DNA of 47,971 bases from Desulfosporosinus lacus DSM 15449 (GCF_900129935.1 NZ_FQXJ01000029.1:1-47971); one strand, 5' to 3'. Shown: positions 36,158-45,281, counted from the stretch's first letter. Numbers and translations are program-made. The notes: generated by a model from the sequence alone, not told the origin.

Positions 36158-36988
36158 CTACCCAAGTGCCCGATAGGTCTGCTGTAAGAGCAATGCATCT
36201 TCTTCCAAGTTCGGGCTTTCGCAAATTGCTAATCCTTCCACCCCAAAACTATGACAAGCTTTCATCAATTCTTCAAAGCGCAAATCAGATTCCTTCAAAA
36301 CAAGGTGGCGTTTCTCACCTTTGAGTCCATATTCGATTCCAGATATATGAAAATGAACATTTTTCACCCATCGATCCCCTAGACTCTCAGCAGTCACATC
36401 TAATATCTCACAAAATTCATCATAGGAATTATACCTTCCATTAGTTCGCGCGTGAAGATGGCTAAAGTCGATACAGGGCAATACCCCTGGAACCTCTTTA
36501 GCAATTTTGACAGTTTCGGTAAGATCCCCGAATTGAGTCCCTTTACCTGTAGTTTCTGGACGAAGGACGACATCGTTCCCCTCTGCATTGAGGGTTTCCC
36601 GTACAAGTGACAGTTCTCTGACCACCCGTTCTAAGACCACCTCGGACGGATTATCATGATTAAAGGCTGGATGAAAAATTACGCTCCGAACACCAAGAAT
36701 CTGTGAAATACGTGCGGTATGTATTATTCGATCCCTGCTTGCCGTAATTTTCTCTGGCTCACGGGAGTTGAGATTTATATAGTAAGGGGCATGACAACTT
36801 AAAGCGATGCTATCCTCTTTGGCAACCATACCAACTTTTCTTGCTTTCTCTTCACCCATCCGAACTCCTTGGACAAACTCTATTTCTAAGGCCCCGAGAT
36901 TTAACTCCCGTATACGGCGTACCCCTCCTTCACTGGAACGATCCTTCGAGGAAAGCGGGACACCAGCGGTTCCAAACAATAGTGGCAA
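36158..36988 (-). CDS. Endonuclease IV-like AP endonuclease (Nfo family TIM barrel)
   Basis: 276 residues. The metal ligands expected for Nfo can be placed: H66 (SCHAPYY), H106 (VIFHPAF), E145 (LRPETTGK), D174 and H177 (CIDFSHLHAR), H212/H214 (NVHFHISG), H228 and E257 (ICESPNL). So a zinc-dependent AP endonuclease acting in base excision repair is likely. It is shorter and more diverged than E. coli Nfo, so a related TIM-barrel enzyme is possible. Confidence 0.8.
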   Translation of the reverse strand: MPLLFGTAGVPLSSKDRSSEGGVRRIRELNLGALEIEFVQGVRMGEEKARKVGMVAKEDSIALSCHAPYYINLNSREPEKITASRDRIIHTARISQILGVRSVIFHPAFNHDNPSEVVLERVVRELSLVRETLNAEGNDVVLRPETTGKGTQFGDLTETVKIAKEVPGVLPCIDFSHLHARTNGRYNSYDEFCEILDVTAESLGDRWVKNVHFHISGIEYGLKGEKRHLVLKESDLRFEELMKACHSFGVEGLAICESPNLEEDALLLQQTYRALG

Positions 36989-37112
36989 TAAGGTTCACTC
37001 CATTGCTATTTTTTCTCACATTATATCCTTTTTCTACTAAAAAGCCAATGAACTCTCAAGAAGCAAAATTCAAATGCATTCCTAAATTTCCAATATAATT
37101 TAAGAGTTAACT

Positions 37113-37141
37113 ACATACTGTCTTGATAAAAAGGTATACTA
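37113..37141 (+). promoter_or_regulatory. Possible forespore (sigma-G/F) promoter of the SASP gene
   Basis: ACATA (37113-37117), 17-bp spacer, TATACTA (37135-37141) approximates the sigma-G pattern gnATA-N17-18-cATnnTA. It lies 64 bp before the SASP start. The position fits the gene; the match is partial. Confidence 0.4.
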
Positions 37142-37204
37142 ATAACACTTTCATCATATCGTTGTTGAAAGAAACTGACCCCAATTTGAAAGGAGGTTTC
37201 CTTT

Positions 37205-37390
37205 ATGTCAAGACGACGTAGCAGCATCATGTCTGACGCATTGAAAGAACAAATTTCTCAAGAGTTAGGTTTTGCGGGAACCCTTCACCAAGAAGGATTT
37301 GGAGGAGTTTCTTCAAGGAATTGCGGCAATATGGTGAAAATGGCTATTGAAATGGCCGAACGTAATCTGCCCGGAAAGAACATGACTTAA
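37205..37390 (+). CDS. Small acid-soluble spore protein, alpha/beta type
   Basis: 61 residues. Coats DNA in dormant spores and is degraded at germination. The conserved blocks are SDALKEQISQELGFAG (the site cut by the GPR protease lies before ELG), EGFGGVSSRNCGNMVKMAIE and MAERNL. AGGAGG is well placed before the ATG. Strong indicator that the host forms endospores. Confidence 0.93.
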   Translation: MSRRRSSIMSDALKEQISQELGFAGTLHQEGFGGVSSRNCGNMVKMAIEMAERNLPGKNMT

Positions 37391-37437
37391 TAATTAGAGA
37401 CTCCAATCTTTTGTCAGTTTAAACTTAGTAATACCCG

Positions 37438-37473
37438 GAGCCGAGCGCATTTAATGCTCGGCTCTACTTTTTA
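37438..37473 (+). terminator. Rho-independent terminator of the SASP gene
   Basis: GAGCCGAGC and GCTCGGCTC form a 9-bp GC-rich stem with GCAT/ATGC extending inward, followed by TACTTTTTAT. Confidence 0.85.
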
Positions 37474-37521
37474 TAAACTGTAGTTTTACTAAAGATTAAG
37501 TACCTCTGATTCTAGAAACAA

Positions 37522-37962
37522 TTAGTGAAAATCAACTTCTATACGACGTGCCGCTGGATGAGCGTCTTTTAAAAAACTAAGTTTTAACAAGCCATTCCGG
37601 TAACTTGCGTGAGCTCCATCAGTTTTAACCAAAGCAGGGAGTGTCAGCACTCTTGAGAATTTCCCGAAATACCTTTCTGTATGACGCGTGACGCTTTCAT
37701 CATCTTCTTCGTGTATTATTTTTCGAATTTCGCCCTGAATCATCAGTTGACTTTCATTTAAGGTAATTCTGAGATCTTCAGGGTTTTCGATGCCCGGAAT
37801 TTCCACAGTCACGATAACCTTTTTCTGGGTTTCTTCTAGATCTATACGATACAACCCATCTGTATAGCTTTCTTTTCCACGCCTTAAAACCCGATCCATC
37901 TCATTCCAAAAAGGATCTAACATACGGTATGGCTCATTAGAGATTAATGACATTTCTATCAC
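37522..37962 (-). CDS. Hsp20/alpha-crystallin small heat-shock protein
   Basis: 146 residues. ATP-independent holdase chaperone. The alpha-crystallin domain spans about 40-140: YRIDLEETQKKVIVTVEIPG, LRITLNESQLMIQGEIR, RYFGKFSRVLTLPALVKTDG and ASYRNGLLKLSFLK. The ending RIEVDFH replaces the usual IxI tail motif. Related proteins in spore formers are often linked to spores. Convergent with the SASP gene. Confidence 0.92.
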   Translation of the reverse strand: MIEMSLISNEPYRMLDPFWNEMDRVLRRGKESYTDGLYRIDLEETQKKVIVTVEIPGIENPEDLRITLNESQLMIQGEIRKIIHEEDDESVTRHTERYFGKFSRVLTLPALVKTDGAHASYRNGLLKLSFLKDAHPAARRIEVDFH

Positions 37963-38125
37963 CTCTTCGTTTGTTTACTGCTTAGGATACGCTGTTCGAT
38001 TATGGATTATCCCTGCTATTATGAAGCACAATTGATGCATTAGCATTTAATCCTTAAGACAAAGACAAATCTCTTGAATATCCCATGGCTTAGAAACGGT
38101 TCTGGTATTCATTCTATACATTATA

Positions 38126-38155
38126 AAGAAGCAAGAGAGAATCCCCTTGCTTCTT
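38126..38155 (-). terminator. Terminator after the unknown gene 38166-38591
   Basis: AAGAAGCAAG/CTTGCTTCTT 10-bp stem (38126-38135 with 38146-38155), 10-nt loop, minus strand followed by TATAATG. It lies about 10 bp after the stop of the neighbouring gene. The T-run is part of the stem. Confidence 0.6.
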
Positions 38156-38165
38156 CTCGTTTGGG

Positions 38166-38591
38166 TTAACTGATTACTTTACCAGAGATATTAGCTGGCC
38201 CATTGATAGTTATAGTCCCTTGAACAGTCTGAAGGTTGCGAGCAAACAATTGATAGACGTGATGACCAGCAGGAACATTGGTCAGTACAGCTTGGAACGT
38301 AGACAAATTCTCTAAAGGTGTATCTCCTCCATCTTGAATCGACTCTTGGTTGATTGATGCTACTACCACACCATCTTGTTGAATCGTAAGCTCAATAATT
38401 GGTTGATTCGGTTCCAAAGGACTTGTGCCCGTCACAATCCACCCGACCGTTGTTAGCAATTCGACAAAGTTTATTGCTTGAGATACAAACAGACCGAATT
38501 CCAAAATTAGTTGATCTATCCCAGTAAGCACAATAGCGGACGTGTTCGCTTGATTTGTTAGAATACTTCTGTTGTAGTTTAAGAGAGCCAT
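38166..38591 (-). CDS. Unknown beta-rich protein, possibly spore or surface exposed
   Basis: 141 residues, no signal peptide, no cysteine. Asn/Thr/Ile/Val-rich with alternating beta-like stretches (ANTSAIVLTGIDQLILEFGL; PIIELTIQQDGVVVASINQE; FQAVLTNVPAGHHVYQLFAR; TVQGTITINGPANISG). The composition resembles the beta-sandwich ends of exosporium or phage-tail-like proteins, but I cannot assign a family. AGGAGG ribosome site, own terminator, alone in its unit. Confidence 0.7.
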   Translation of the reverse strand: MALLNYNRSILTNQANTSAIVLTGIDQLILEFGLFVSQAINFVELLTTVGWIVTGTSPLEPNQPIIELTIQQDGVVVASINQESIQDGGDTPLENLSTFQAVLTNVPAGHHVYQLFARNLQTVQGTITINGPANISGKVIS

Positions 38592-38803
38592 TTTTATCCT
38601 CCTAAATTAAGTTAGAGTAGAGTTACAAAGATTTACCCTTCACTCTCACTATTAATATATGAAAGGACAACAGATTTGGACATGTCGAATTCCGTAATAT
38701 GGAAATATTTTTAAGTCAGCTTTGCCCTTAGCTATTCAGTCATATGAAAAAACCATTATCTGTTTTCTTTTTAAAAAAAATCATAAAGCAAAGAAAAAAG
38801 CGG

Positions 38804-39868
38804 CTATCCAAAAACAGTCCTAGTTGGATAAACCGTGTCAAAAATAATTCCATCTTTATCGGCTAAATCCATTTGCTCAATTATTTTAGTTGATGTGCTA
38901 CTATTCCTTAAGTTGAAGATTGTCATTGATAAAAGTTCGGTATATGTATATCCATAGATTCTTACTGCAGCATCATTGGCCTTTTCAGCCAGAACCTGAT
39001 ATTTGCGGAGCCTTTTATGTAACAGTTTCCACTCCGTGATGTCAATTCCTATTCCCGCAAAATAATGTCTTTCATCAATAATTACCGAACTAGCAGAAAG
39101 AAACATCGTTATTTTTGTACTGTCTTTTTTTGTAAATTGGCCTCGGCGTTCCCAAATCCATTCTGAGTAATCATTTCGATTCCTTTCAGTACAGACCTTT
39201 GACTCTTTTCATCTCCTTCATACCAATCTAATATATTTATTTGAGCCAGCTCCTTCTGAGGTATACCCAGTCATTTTCTCATGTTTCTTGTTCCATCTCA
39301 CCAACCTGCTATTATCATCGTAGAGATAAATCATCCCGTGAGCACTATCAAATAAGGCATCGGTAAATACTCTTTATTTATTTATTCAAACTCATTTTCT
39401 GACCGAATTTTCTCAATAATCTCCTCTTCCAACGTAGAATTTATATCCTGTAGCTGGTTTGTTCGCTCAATCACTTTGTTTTCTAGTACTTCATTTAGTA
39501 TCTTGATTTTCTGTTCAGCCTTTTGACGTTTATTTATTTCTTCTTCAAGTTGGGCGGTTCTTTGCTTATCCTTTGCTCTAGTTCTCTGTTTAAATTCATA
39601 ATTTCTAATTCAGTTTGAATTCTTCTATTTACTTTGTGCCCTAAAGCAATATTTTTTAGAGCGTACTTCGAAATCAATTGTACAATTAGAAACAGAAAAT
39701 TACATATTTTTTCGAATTGTAATCTAGACATATTCACTCTCATCAATTCGCTTTCATAAACATCGGGCCTTAACCCAATTGCATCTTCGTAACGCAATTG
39801 ATCCATTTGATAATCTTCATCCAGAACATGACCGATGAGCCCTTACAATTTGGTAGAAACCTGTTATT
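38804..39868 (-). pseudogene. Decayed PocR/PAS sensor protein
   Basis: Reading the minus strand across frames recovers one signalling protein. First, a PocR-type ligand domain tail (GLIGHVLDEDYQMDQLRYED, then LQFEKICNFLFLIVQLISKY). A coiled coil follows (LNRELEQRI, frameshift, RTAQLEEEINKRQKAEQKIK, LENKVIERTNQLQDINSTLE). Next is a PAS domain (ALFDSAHGMIYLYDDNSRLV, RWNKKHEKMTGYTSE), a one-base insertion, and a second PAS (ELAQINILDWYEGDEKSQ; SSVIIDERHYFAGIGIDITE; VYPTRTVFG). At least three frameshifts, a TAA (NEFE stop) and loss of the output domain show it is dead. Confidence 0.8.
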
Positions 39869-39871
39869 CAC

Positions 39872-39932
39872 TAAAAATGCAAGAAGAGGATGTAACGAAA
39901 AACTCTCGTTACATCCTCTTCTTGCATTTTTA
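39872..39932. terminator. Perfect 27-bp hairpin after the ferredoxin gene
   Basis: Arms 39872-39898 and 39906-39932 are exact complements around a 7-nt loop. It begins 16 bp after the ferredoxin stop and ends in ATTTTTA on the minus strand, so it can terminate that transcript. The arm holds AGAGGATGTAACGA, almost the same as the arm of the element at 10020-10045. Confidence 0.75.
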
Positions 39933-39947
39933 AGCTTATCCGATCAT

Positions 39948-40136
39948 CTATGTAAGGCTGATGCAATGTGCCGGGCAACCCTCGGCAGCTTCTTTAGCGG
40001 CTTCCTCAAACTCAGTGGGAACGGGATTTGTATAAGCTACCGCTAGACCATCGGCCTCCATCTTAAATACCTCAGGGCAGAATTCAGGGCATGATTCACA
40101 CCCAATGCACTCTTCTTTGTCTACTTCAGCAATCAT
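39948..40136 (-). CDS. Small [4Fe-4S] ferredoxin
   Basis: 62 residues. Cys10, 13, 16 and 20 (CIGCESCPEFCPEVF) and Cys54/58 (GCPAHC) give one standard 4Fe-4S cluster with a distal cysteine ligand; the middle part is acidic. This is the monocluster type of anaerobic Firmicutes, an electron carrier of low potential in the cytosol. GGAGGAAAAATC precedes the ATG. No partner oxidoreductase adjoins it. Confidence 0.93.
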   Translation of the reverse strand: MIAEVDKEECIGCESCPEFCPEVFKMEADGLAVAYTNPVPTEFEEAAKEAAEGCPAHCISLT

Positions 40137-40525
40137 GATTTTTCCTCCTCCACTATATTCTATCTTTTTATATAGCCAACTATTACCAATAAGTTTATCA
40201 TAAGCTTATCCTTATCTACAAGTGAAATTTTTTACTAAAACCGTTTATCCCAAGTCTAAATTTTAAGGCCACATTCCTATGGTGAGCAATCCCGGCACCT
40301 TCAAAGACTTCCTGAAAAAGAAAGCTAGCTAAAAAACGTACTTAGACAATGATGAAAAGCGACTATTACAACTTCATAATACTATAAAACCATATAACTT
40401 AGTGCACTGCTTAATTTGGTTAGTTAAAGAGATATGGCTTTCGCATTTACTCAACTGGGTTGAGAATTAATAGACAAGGCCAAGCGCTATTGTATCAAGC
40501 AGATGAATTCCATGTTCACGACTGT
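40137..40525. other. Intergenic region between ferredoxin and yifB
   Basis: No intact gene. AT-rich; holds a 22-codon fragment resembling the end of an alpha/beta hydrolase at 40267-40332 and otherwise nothing I can name. Confidence 0.5.
40267..40332 (+). pseudogene. Possible C-terminal relic of an alpha/beta hydrolase
   Basis: An open stretch between two stops reads GHIPMVSNPGTFKDFL, then KKKAS and a stop. GHxPxxENPxxFNxxLxxFL is the usual C-terminal motif around the catalytic His of alpha/beta hydrolases. Only this end is left. Short, so chance similarity cannot be excluded. Confidence 0.35.
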
Positions 40526-42034
40526 TTATAAAGAACGAAACTGTATTGCCTCAGCTAAATGTTCCGGAAGAATATTTGAAGATCCACCTAGGTCAGCAAT
40601 CGTGCGAGCAACCCTTAAAATCCGATCGTGAGCGCGGGCACTTAGATGTTGACTGTCGAAAACCTTTTGTAAGAGAGACTCCCCACTCGGAGTCAACTTG
40701 CCAAATTCTTTAGTTTCCTTTGCCGTCATCTCCGCATTGGTTTTTACAGACCCCAGTCGGACCCATTGTATTTGACGGACTGCCATCACTCGCTCCCTAA
40801 CCACAATTGAAGACTCATTATCAATGTTATTCTTTAATTCAGTGTAATTCAGCCTTGGTACTTCAACATGCATGTCAAACCTATCCAACAGTGGCCCGGA
40901 GAGCCTCCCGCGATAATTTTGGATTTGCATCGGTGTACACGAACACACTCGGCCTTGATCACCATAATAACCGCACGGACAGGGATTCATACTGGCTATG
41001 ACACTTACTTGGGCAGGATAGGTAATACTCCCTGCCTGTCGCGTAATTGTCAACTCTCGATCTTCCAGTGGTTGCCGCAAACACTCCAAGACTTCGCGTG
41101 CAAACTCCGGAAATTCATCTAAGAATAGAACACCGTGATTTGCAAAGCTAAGCTCACCCGGGCGTAAATTCCTCCCCCCGCCTATCATTCCAACCTTGGT
41201 CACGGTATGATGAGGATTTCGAAAGGGGCGTTCTTGCACTAATGATCCGTTGCAACTTAACATACCTGAAACACTGTAAAGTTGTGTGACCTCAATGCTT
41301 TCTTGATCACTCAACAAGGGAAGTATCCCCGAATAAGCTTTTGCCAGAAGAGTTTTCCCAGACCCTGGGGGCCCTTGCAACACTACATTATGCCCGCCTG
41401 CTGCAGCAATCTCTAAAGCTCGTTTAGCCTGTTGTTGCCCATGAATATCTGACCAGTCAACCTTAGTCCCGCTTAATTCAGGTTGAGTTACTCTAGATAA
41501 AACAGCATCTTCGAAGTCACCCATCTTTGAAATTGCCTTTATAATCTGATCCAGAGAAGCTGAACTATGGGTTTCTAAATCTGCCACCAAACGAGCTTCC
41601 GCGAAATTTTCCGGTGGGACGATTAGAATAAAGGATTGGTTTTCTCGCTCTAATGAAATAGCCATCGTAAGAATCCCTGGAACTGGACGAAGTGTACCTT
41701 CCAAAGACAATTCCCCAGAAAAAACGTATCCTTCAAGTGATGATGACAAGCATTGTCCTGTTGCAGCAAGTATCCCTATCGCTATCGGCAGATCTAGACC
41801 TGATCCTTCTTTACGTAAATCTGCAGGAGCTAAGTTTACCGTGACCCTTTGTAAAGGAAACTGATAGCCCGAATTTCGTATTGCTGATCTTACTCGATCT
41901 CGTGCCTCTCTTACAGACGTGGTTGCAAGGCCAACTATGTCAAAACTTGGCAAGCCATTTGCGACGTCAACTTCCACTCGAATTAAGTGAGCTTGCAAGC
42001 CGAGGACAGTCATTCCATATACTGCAGCGAACAT
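40526..42034 (-). CDS. comM: YifB/ComM-like magnesium-chelatase-family AAA+ ATPase
   Basis: ComM is a branch-migration helicase in transformation; the Firmicute members are usually called YifB. N-terminal ChlI-type domain (GLPSFDIVGLATTSVREARD, VTVNLAPADLRKEGSGLDLP), Walker A LQGPPGSGKTLLAKA, AAA core with HHTVTKVGMIGGGRNLRPGE and GVLFLDEFPEF, zinc-like cysteines in MNPCPCGYYGDQGRVCSC, and C-terminal HLSARAHDRILRVARTIADL. The start is the ATG at 42032-42034 with an ideal AGGAGGG site; upstream in-frame ATGs give an atypical leader. 502 residues. Confidence 0.95.
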   Translation of the reverse strand: MFAAVYGMTVLGLQAHLIRVEVDVANGLPSFDIVGLATTSVREARDRVRSAIRNSGYQFPLQRVTVNLAPADLRKEGSGLDLPIAIGILAATGQCLSSSLEGYVFSGELSLEGTLRPVPGILTMAISLERENQSFILIVPPENFAEARLVADLETHSSASLDQIIKAISKMGDFEDAVLSRVTQPELSGTKVDWSDIHGQQQAKRALEIAAAGGHNVVLQGPPGSGKTLLAKAYSGILPLLSDQESIEVTQLYSVSGMLSCNGSLVQERPFRNPHHTVTKVGMIGGGRNLRPGELSFANHGVLFLDEFPEFAREVLECLRQPLEDRELTITRQAGSITYPAQVSVIASMNPCPCGYYGDQGRVCSCTPMQIQNYRGRLSGPLLDRFDMHVEVPRLNYTELKNNIDNESSIVVRERVMAVRQIQWVRLGSVKTNAEMTAKETKEFGKLTPSGESLLQKVFDSQHLSARAHDRILRVARTIADLGGSSNILPEHLAEAIQFRSL

Positions 42035-42137
42035 GCGATCCCTCCTTAAAGATAGAAAGTTCGCGTTAGTTTTATATATTCCTTCCATATTAATCAAAAA
42101 TTGTTAGTTATTTAAACATTTTCTAGTTTATTAAATG

Positions 42138-42173
42138 AAAAAGTCCCCTCCCACATTTTAAGCAGAAGGGGAC
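42138..42173 (-). terminator. Terminator of the two-component operon
   Basis: Minus strand: GTCCCCT/AGGGGAC 7-bp stem (42167-42173 with 42143-42149) then TTTTT. About 25 bp after the kinase stop. Confidence 0.75.
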
Positions 42174-42196
42174 GATGAACCTTTTATAATGAGTTA

Positions 42197-44008
42197 CTAC
42201 CGCGGAAGGGAAATCCAAAAGGTCGTTCCTTTTCCCATGTCGCTTTCTACACGAACATTACCTCCATGTGCTTCCACAATTTGGCGCACAATCGCTAGTC
42301 CTAATCCCATACCCCCATCTTTTCGGGACCGTGCTTTATTCACTCTAAAGAAGCGATCAAAGATATAGGGTAAAGCTTCTTTGGGGATTCCTTCCCCTTC
42401 ATCCTGAACTGCCAAAGATATCTCATTTTGCTCCTCCACCATTAATACCCTAACCGTCTTTCCACGTGGGGTATGACCCAAAGCATTGTCTAAAAGATTA
42501 ATAAATACTTGTAAGAGACGATCAGGGTCTGCTAAAAGTTGCCCAGATCCCTTACAAATTTCCAGATTCACGCCCAACTCTTGCGCCCTGCCTTGAAAGC
42601 GCTGGTCAATATCTACCATAAAATTCTCCAGGTCGATAGCAACAGGTTGAATAACCTGTCCCCGTTCGAGCCAGTTAATTTCTTGTAACTCTTGCACTAA
42701 GCGGGCCAGACGTTTGGCTTCTTCCAAGACTAAGTCAATATATTCTTCGTTCTGGTCTTTTGGTATAACTTCATCTTGGATTGCCTCCAAATACCCTTGG
42801 ATTAAATGCAGTGGAGTCCTAAGTTCATGTGTAACGCTGGCCAAGAACTCACGTCGAGACTTTTCAGCCCGCAAAGAAGCAGTGACATCACGCAAAACAG
42901 CTACATGCCCGCGTATCCCCTCGTTCTCTGCCATTGGAGCCATAACGATCTGCAACACTTGAATTCCTATAGTAGCCATTTCAAAATTTTCGACCTGATC
43001 TTCCCGTTGGGCCATAGTTTGAAGGATGGTTACAATTTGGATCTTGCGTTCGGTAACCTCTATGTCATTTTCTTGCCATAGGGCTTTAGCTGAGTCATTT
43101 GCGTAAAGAATTGAGCCATTGCAACTCATCATAACTACTGCATCACTGATACTTTCGACAATTCCTTGAAGCAAGTTTTTTTCTTGGGAAAGCCATGCCA
43201 TATGGTTCTTTAAGCTTTCACCCATCGAATTCAAGCCCTCAGCTAGCTTTCCGATTTCATCTTTGCTGGTCACACCTTGAATGGGCAAAAAGTCGCCTTT
43301 AGCCATTCGCGTTGCTCCCCGTTGCATCAAACCAAGAGGACGAGTTACATGCTGTGCAAAAATAAGACTAATGACTGTGGCCAAAAAAACAGCAATTAAA
43401 GAAGCATAGAGGATTAAGCGACGAAAGGTCGCAATGCTCTCCTGAATTGGGATTGGAGAACTCCCCAATAACACAACTCCTCTTACAGGGTTTGTACCTA
43501 CAGGGGTAGCAGCCAGCAACATTGCTTGCGCCCCTCCATTAACTGGCAAGGCCTTAATCGAAATAGTTTGACCGGACAAAACCTGTTCTAAATATCCCTC
43601 GGTAAAAAAATCAGAAGGTCGTAAATCTCTAGACCATCCGCTTATTGAGCTTCCTGATAATCCTTTAGGAAACCATTCTATACTGTTTTGTGACCCTTGC
43701 TGAGTAATCGATCCTGCCATGACCACCAGATTACCTTGTGGATCTAGCAGCACCAATTGCGCTCCAGAAGTTAATTTCAGAGATTCTAACAGGTTTAACC
43801 GTCCACTCCAGCTAGGCTCAGTGGCTAGTTGCGCCGAAATCTCAATGGCTTCAGATCGAAGGGAATTTAACTTCTGTTGCAGGTAAAAATCCCCAAAGAG
43901 CCATGTAAGTGTAAACCCTAATCCCCCTAGTACTGCAAGGATTAAAATAGTCATAGCGAACCAAAGTTTCATAGAAATCGACCATGAACGATGTGTTTTT
44001 ATAACCAT
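42197..44008 (-). CDS. Membrane sensor histidine kinase (ResE/WalK-like)
   Basis: 603 residues. Membrane segments at about 13-36 and 197-218 enclose an extracellular domain of roughly 160 residues; then HAMP (ARMAKGDFLPI), a PAS domain (about 280-380), HisKA with H394 (THELRTPLHLIQGYLEAI), and HATPase_c with INLLDNALGH, VQDEGEGIP and MGLGLAIVRQIVEAHGGNVR. It starts right after the response-regulator stop (TAAATG), so they are co-translated. The signal is unknown; the PAS-HAMP layout fits WalK, PhoR or ResE relatives. Confidence 0.93.
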   Translation of the reverse strand: MVIKTHRSWSISMKLWFAMTILILAVLGGLGFTLTWLFGDFYLQQKLNSLRSEAIEISAQLATEPSWSGRLNLLESLKLTSGAQLVLLDPQGNLVVMAGSITQQGSQNSIEWFPKGLSGSSISGWSRDLRPSDFFTEGYLEQVLSGQTISIKALPVNGGAQAMLLAATPVGTNPVRGVVLLGSSPIPIQESIATFRRLILYASLIAVFLATVISLIFAQHVTRPLGLMQRGATRMAKGDFLPIQGVTSKDEIGKLAEGLNSMGESLKNHMAWLSQEKNLLQGIVESISDAVVMMSCNGSILYANDSAKALWQENDIEVTERKIQIVTILQTMAQREDQVENFEMATIGIQVLQIVMAPMAENEGIRGHVAVLRDVTASLRAEKSRREFLASVTHELRTPLHLIQGYLEAIQDEVIPKDQNEEYIDLVLEEAKRLARLVQELQEINWLERGQVIQPVAIDLENFMVDIDQRFQGRAQELGVNLEICKGSGQLLADPDRLLQVFINLLDNALGHTPRGKTVRVLMVEEQNEISLAVQDEGEGIPKEALPYIFDRFFRVNKARSRKDGGMGLGLAIVRQIVEAHGGNVRVESDMGKGTTFWISLPR

Positions 44009-44698
44009 TTAATGTACCTGATCAGGATCAAATTTATATCCCACACCCCATACTGTAACTAACATCCCTTTGACACTGGGATGGGACAGCTTCTCTCTCA
44101 GTTTTTTGACATGAGTATCAACTGTACGGGCATCTCCATAGAAATCATATCCCCATACGGTCTCCATAAGCTGTTCACGTGAGAAAACCCGCCCTCGATT
44201 TTTCGCTAAGAAATAAAGTAAATCAAATTCTAGAGGGGTTAGATTAATAGAATCCTCGCCAATGCTAACCTTATGGCGTTCTTTGTTAATACTAAGCAGA
44301 CCCACTGTTATTTCTGAAGACACAGGCTGGAGTTGACCTCTAGATCGACGCAAGAGGGCTTTAACCCTTGCAACCAATTCTTTGGTGCTGAATGGCTTGA
44401 CCAGATAATCATCTGCACCCAGTTCAAGGCCCAGGACACGGTCAAACTCTTCCCCGCGAGCAGTCAGCATGATGATAGGGAGTGCAGAAATCTCCCGAAC
44501 TTCACGGCAAACACGCCACCCGTCAATATCTGGCATCATAAGGTCTACAATTAATAATGAAAATTGGCCTGCTCGAAACTTTTCCAATGCGATGCGACCG
44601 TCCTCTGCCTCTTCAACAGTAAAGCCTTCTCGTTCAAGATATAACCTTACCAAACTTCTAATTTTCTCTTCATCATCAACGATTAAAATCGGATCCAA
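44009..44698 (-). CDS. OmpR/PhoB-family response regulator
   Basis: 229 residues. Receiver domain with acidic pocket (LIVDDEEK), phospho-acceptor D52 (LLIVDLMMPDIDGW), Thr and Lys (IIMLTARGEEF; DDYLVKPFST), and a C-terminal winged helix (INLTPLEFDLLYFLAKNRGR; YGDARTVDTHVKKLREKL). The partner kinase follows without a gap. The target genes are not visible. Confidence 0.95.
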   Translation of the reverse strand: MDPILIVDDEEKIRSLVRLYLEREGFTVEEAEDGRIALEKFRAGQFSLLIVDLMMPDIDGWRVCREVREISALPIIMLTARGEEFDRVLGLELGADDYLVKPFSTKELVARVKALLRRSRGQLQPVSSEITVGLLSINKERHKVSIGEDSINLTPLEFDLLYFLAKNRGRVFSREQLMETVWGYDFYGDARTVDTHVKKLREKLSHPSVKGMLVTVWGVGYKFDPDQVH

Positions 44699-44801
44699 TT
44701 TACAAACGCTCCTTTTGGCTACCGATTAACAATTATAATTCATTGTCTTTATATTAAAGTTTAACATCTATTCGTGAATATTGTGTGATTAAACTATGTA
44801 T

Positions 44802-45158
44802 TTATAAAGCAGCTTTAATCCAATTCACTTCTGGTTGCTTTCCAACCCAACGAATTGCAATTACATCAAACCTTAGGCTTGGCCAGTTCAAATATCCCTG
44901 TTGCAATACATAATAAGATGCAATCGCCTGTAATCGTTGTGCCTTATGATGCGTAATGCTTTCTTCGCCCCACCCTCTATAAGCTGATCGACGGGTGCGT
45001 ACCTCTATAAATACTAGTACTTCTCCATCACGGGCAATAATATCCATTTCCCCTTTGGGACATCGATAATTTCGTGCGATAATATTTAAACCGGATTCTA
45101 CTGCTAAACGTACTGCTAATTCTTCGCCGGATTTACCTAGAGATTGTTTATTCTCCAC
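44802..45158 (-). CDS. yraN: YraN/UPF0102 endonuclease-like protein
   Basis: 118 residues. The Holliday-junction-resolvase-like fold of UPF0102: GKSGEELAVRLAVESGLNII, ARNYRCPKGEMDIIARDGE (active-site region E, D), LVFIEVRTRRS (ExK-like), and LRFDVIAIRW at the end. It neighbours yifB in many Firmicutes; the two-component genes lie between them here. Confidence 0.9.
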   Translation of the reverse strand: MENKQSLGKSGEELAVRLAVESGLNIIARNYRCPKGEMDIIARDGEVLVFIEVRTRRSAYRGWGEESITHHKAQRLQAIASYYVLQQGYLNWPSLRFDVIAIRWVGKQPEVNWIKAAL

Positions 45159-45281
45159 AAAGATTAGACAGCTCCTTTGCCCAATTATAACCTTACAAAT
45201 TTATTTAATCTTACCTACAGAAGGCTCACATACTTAAGATGTCGCTTCTCAACACCTTATTTCATGACATCCAGTCACCAT

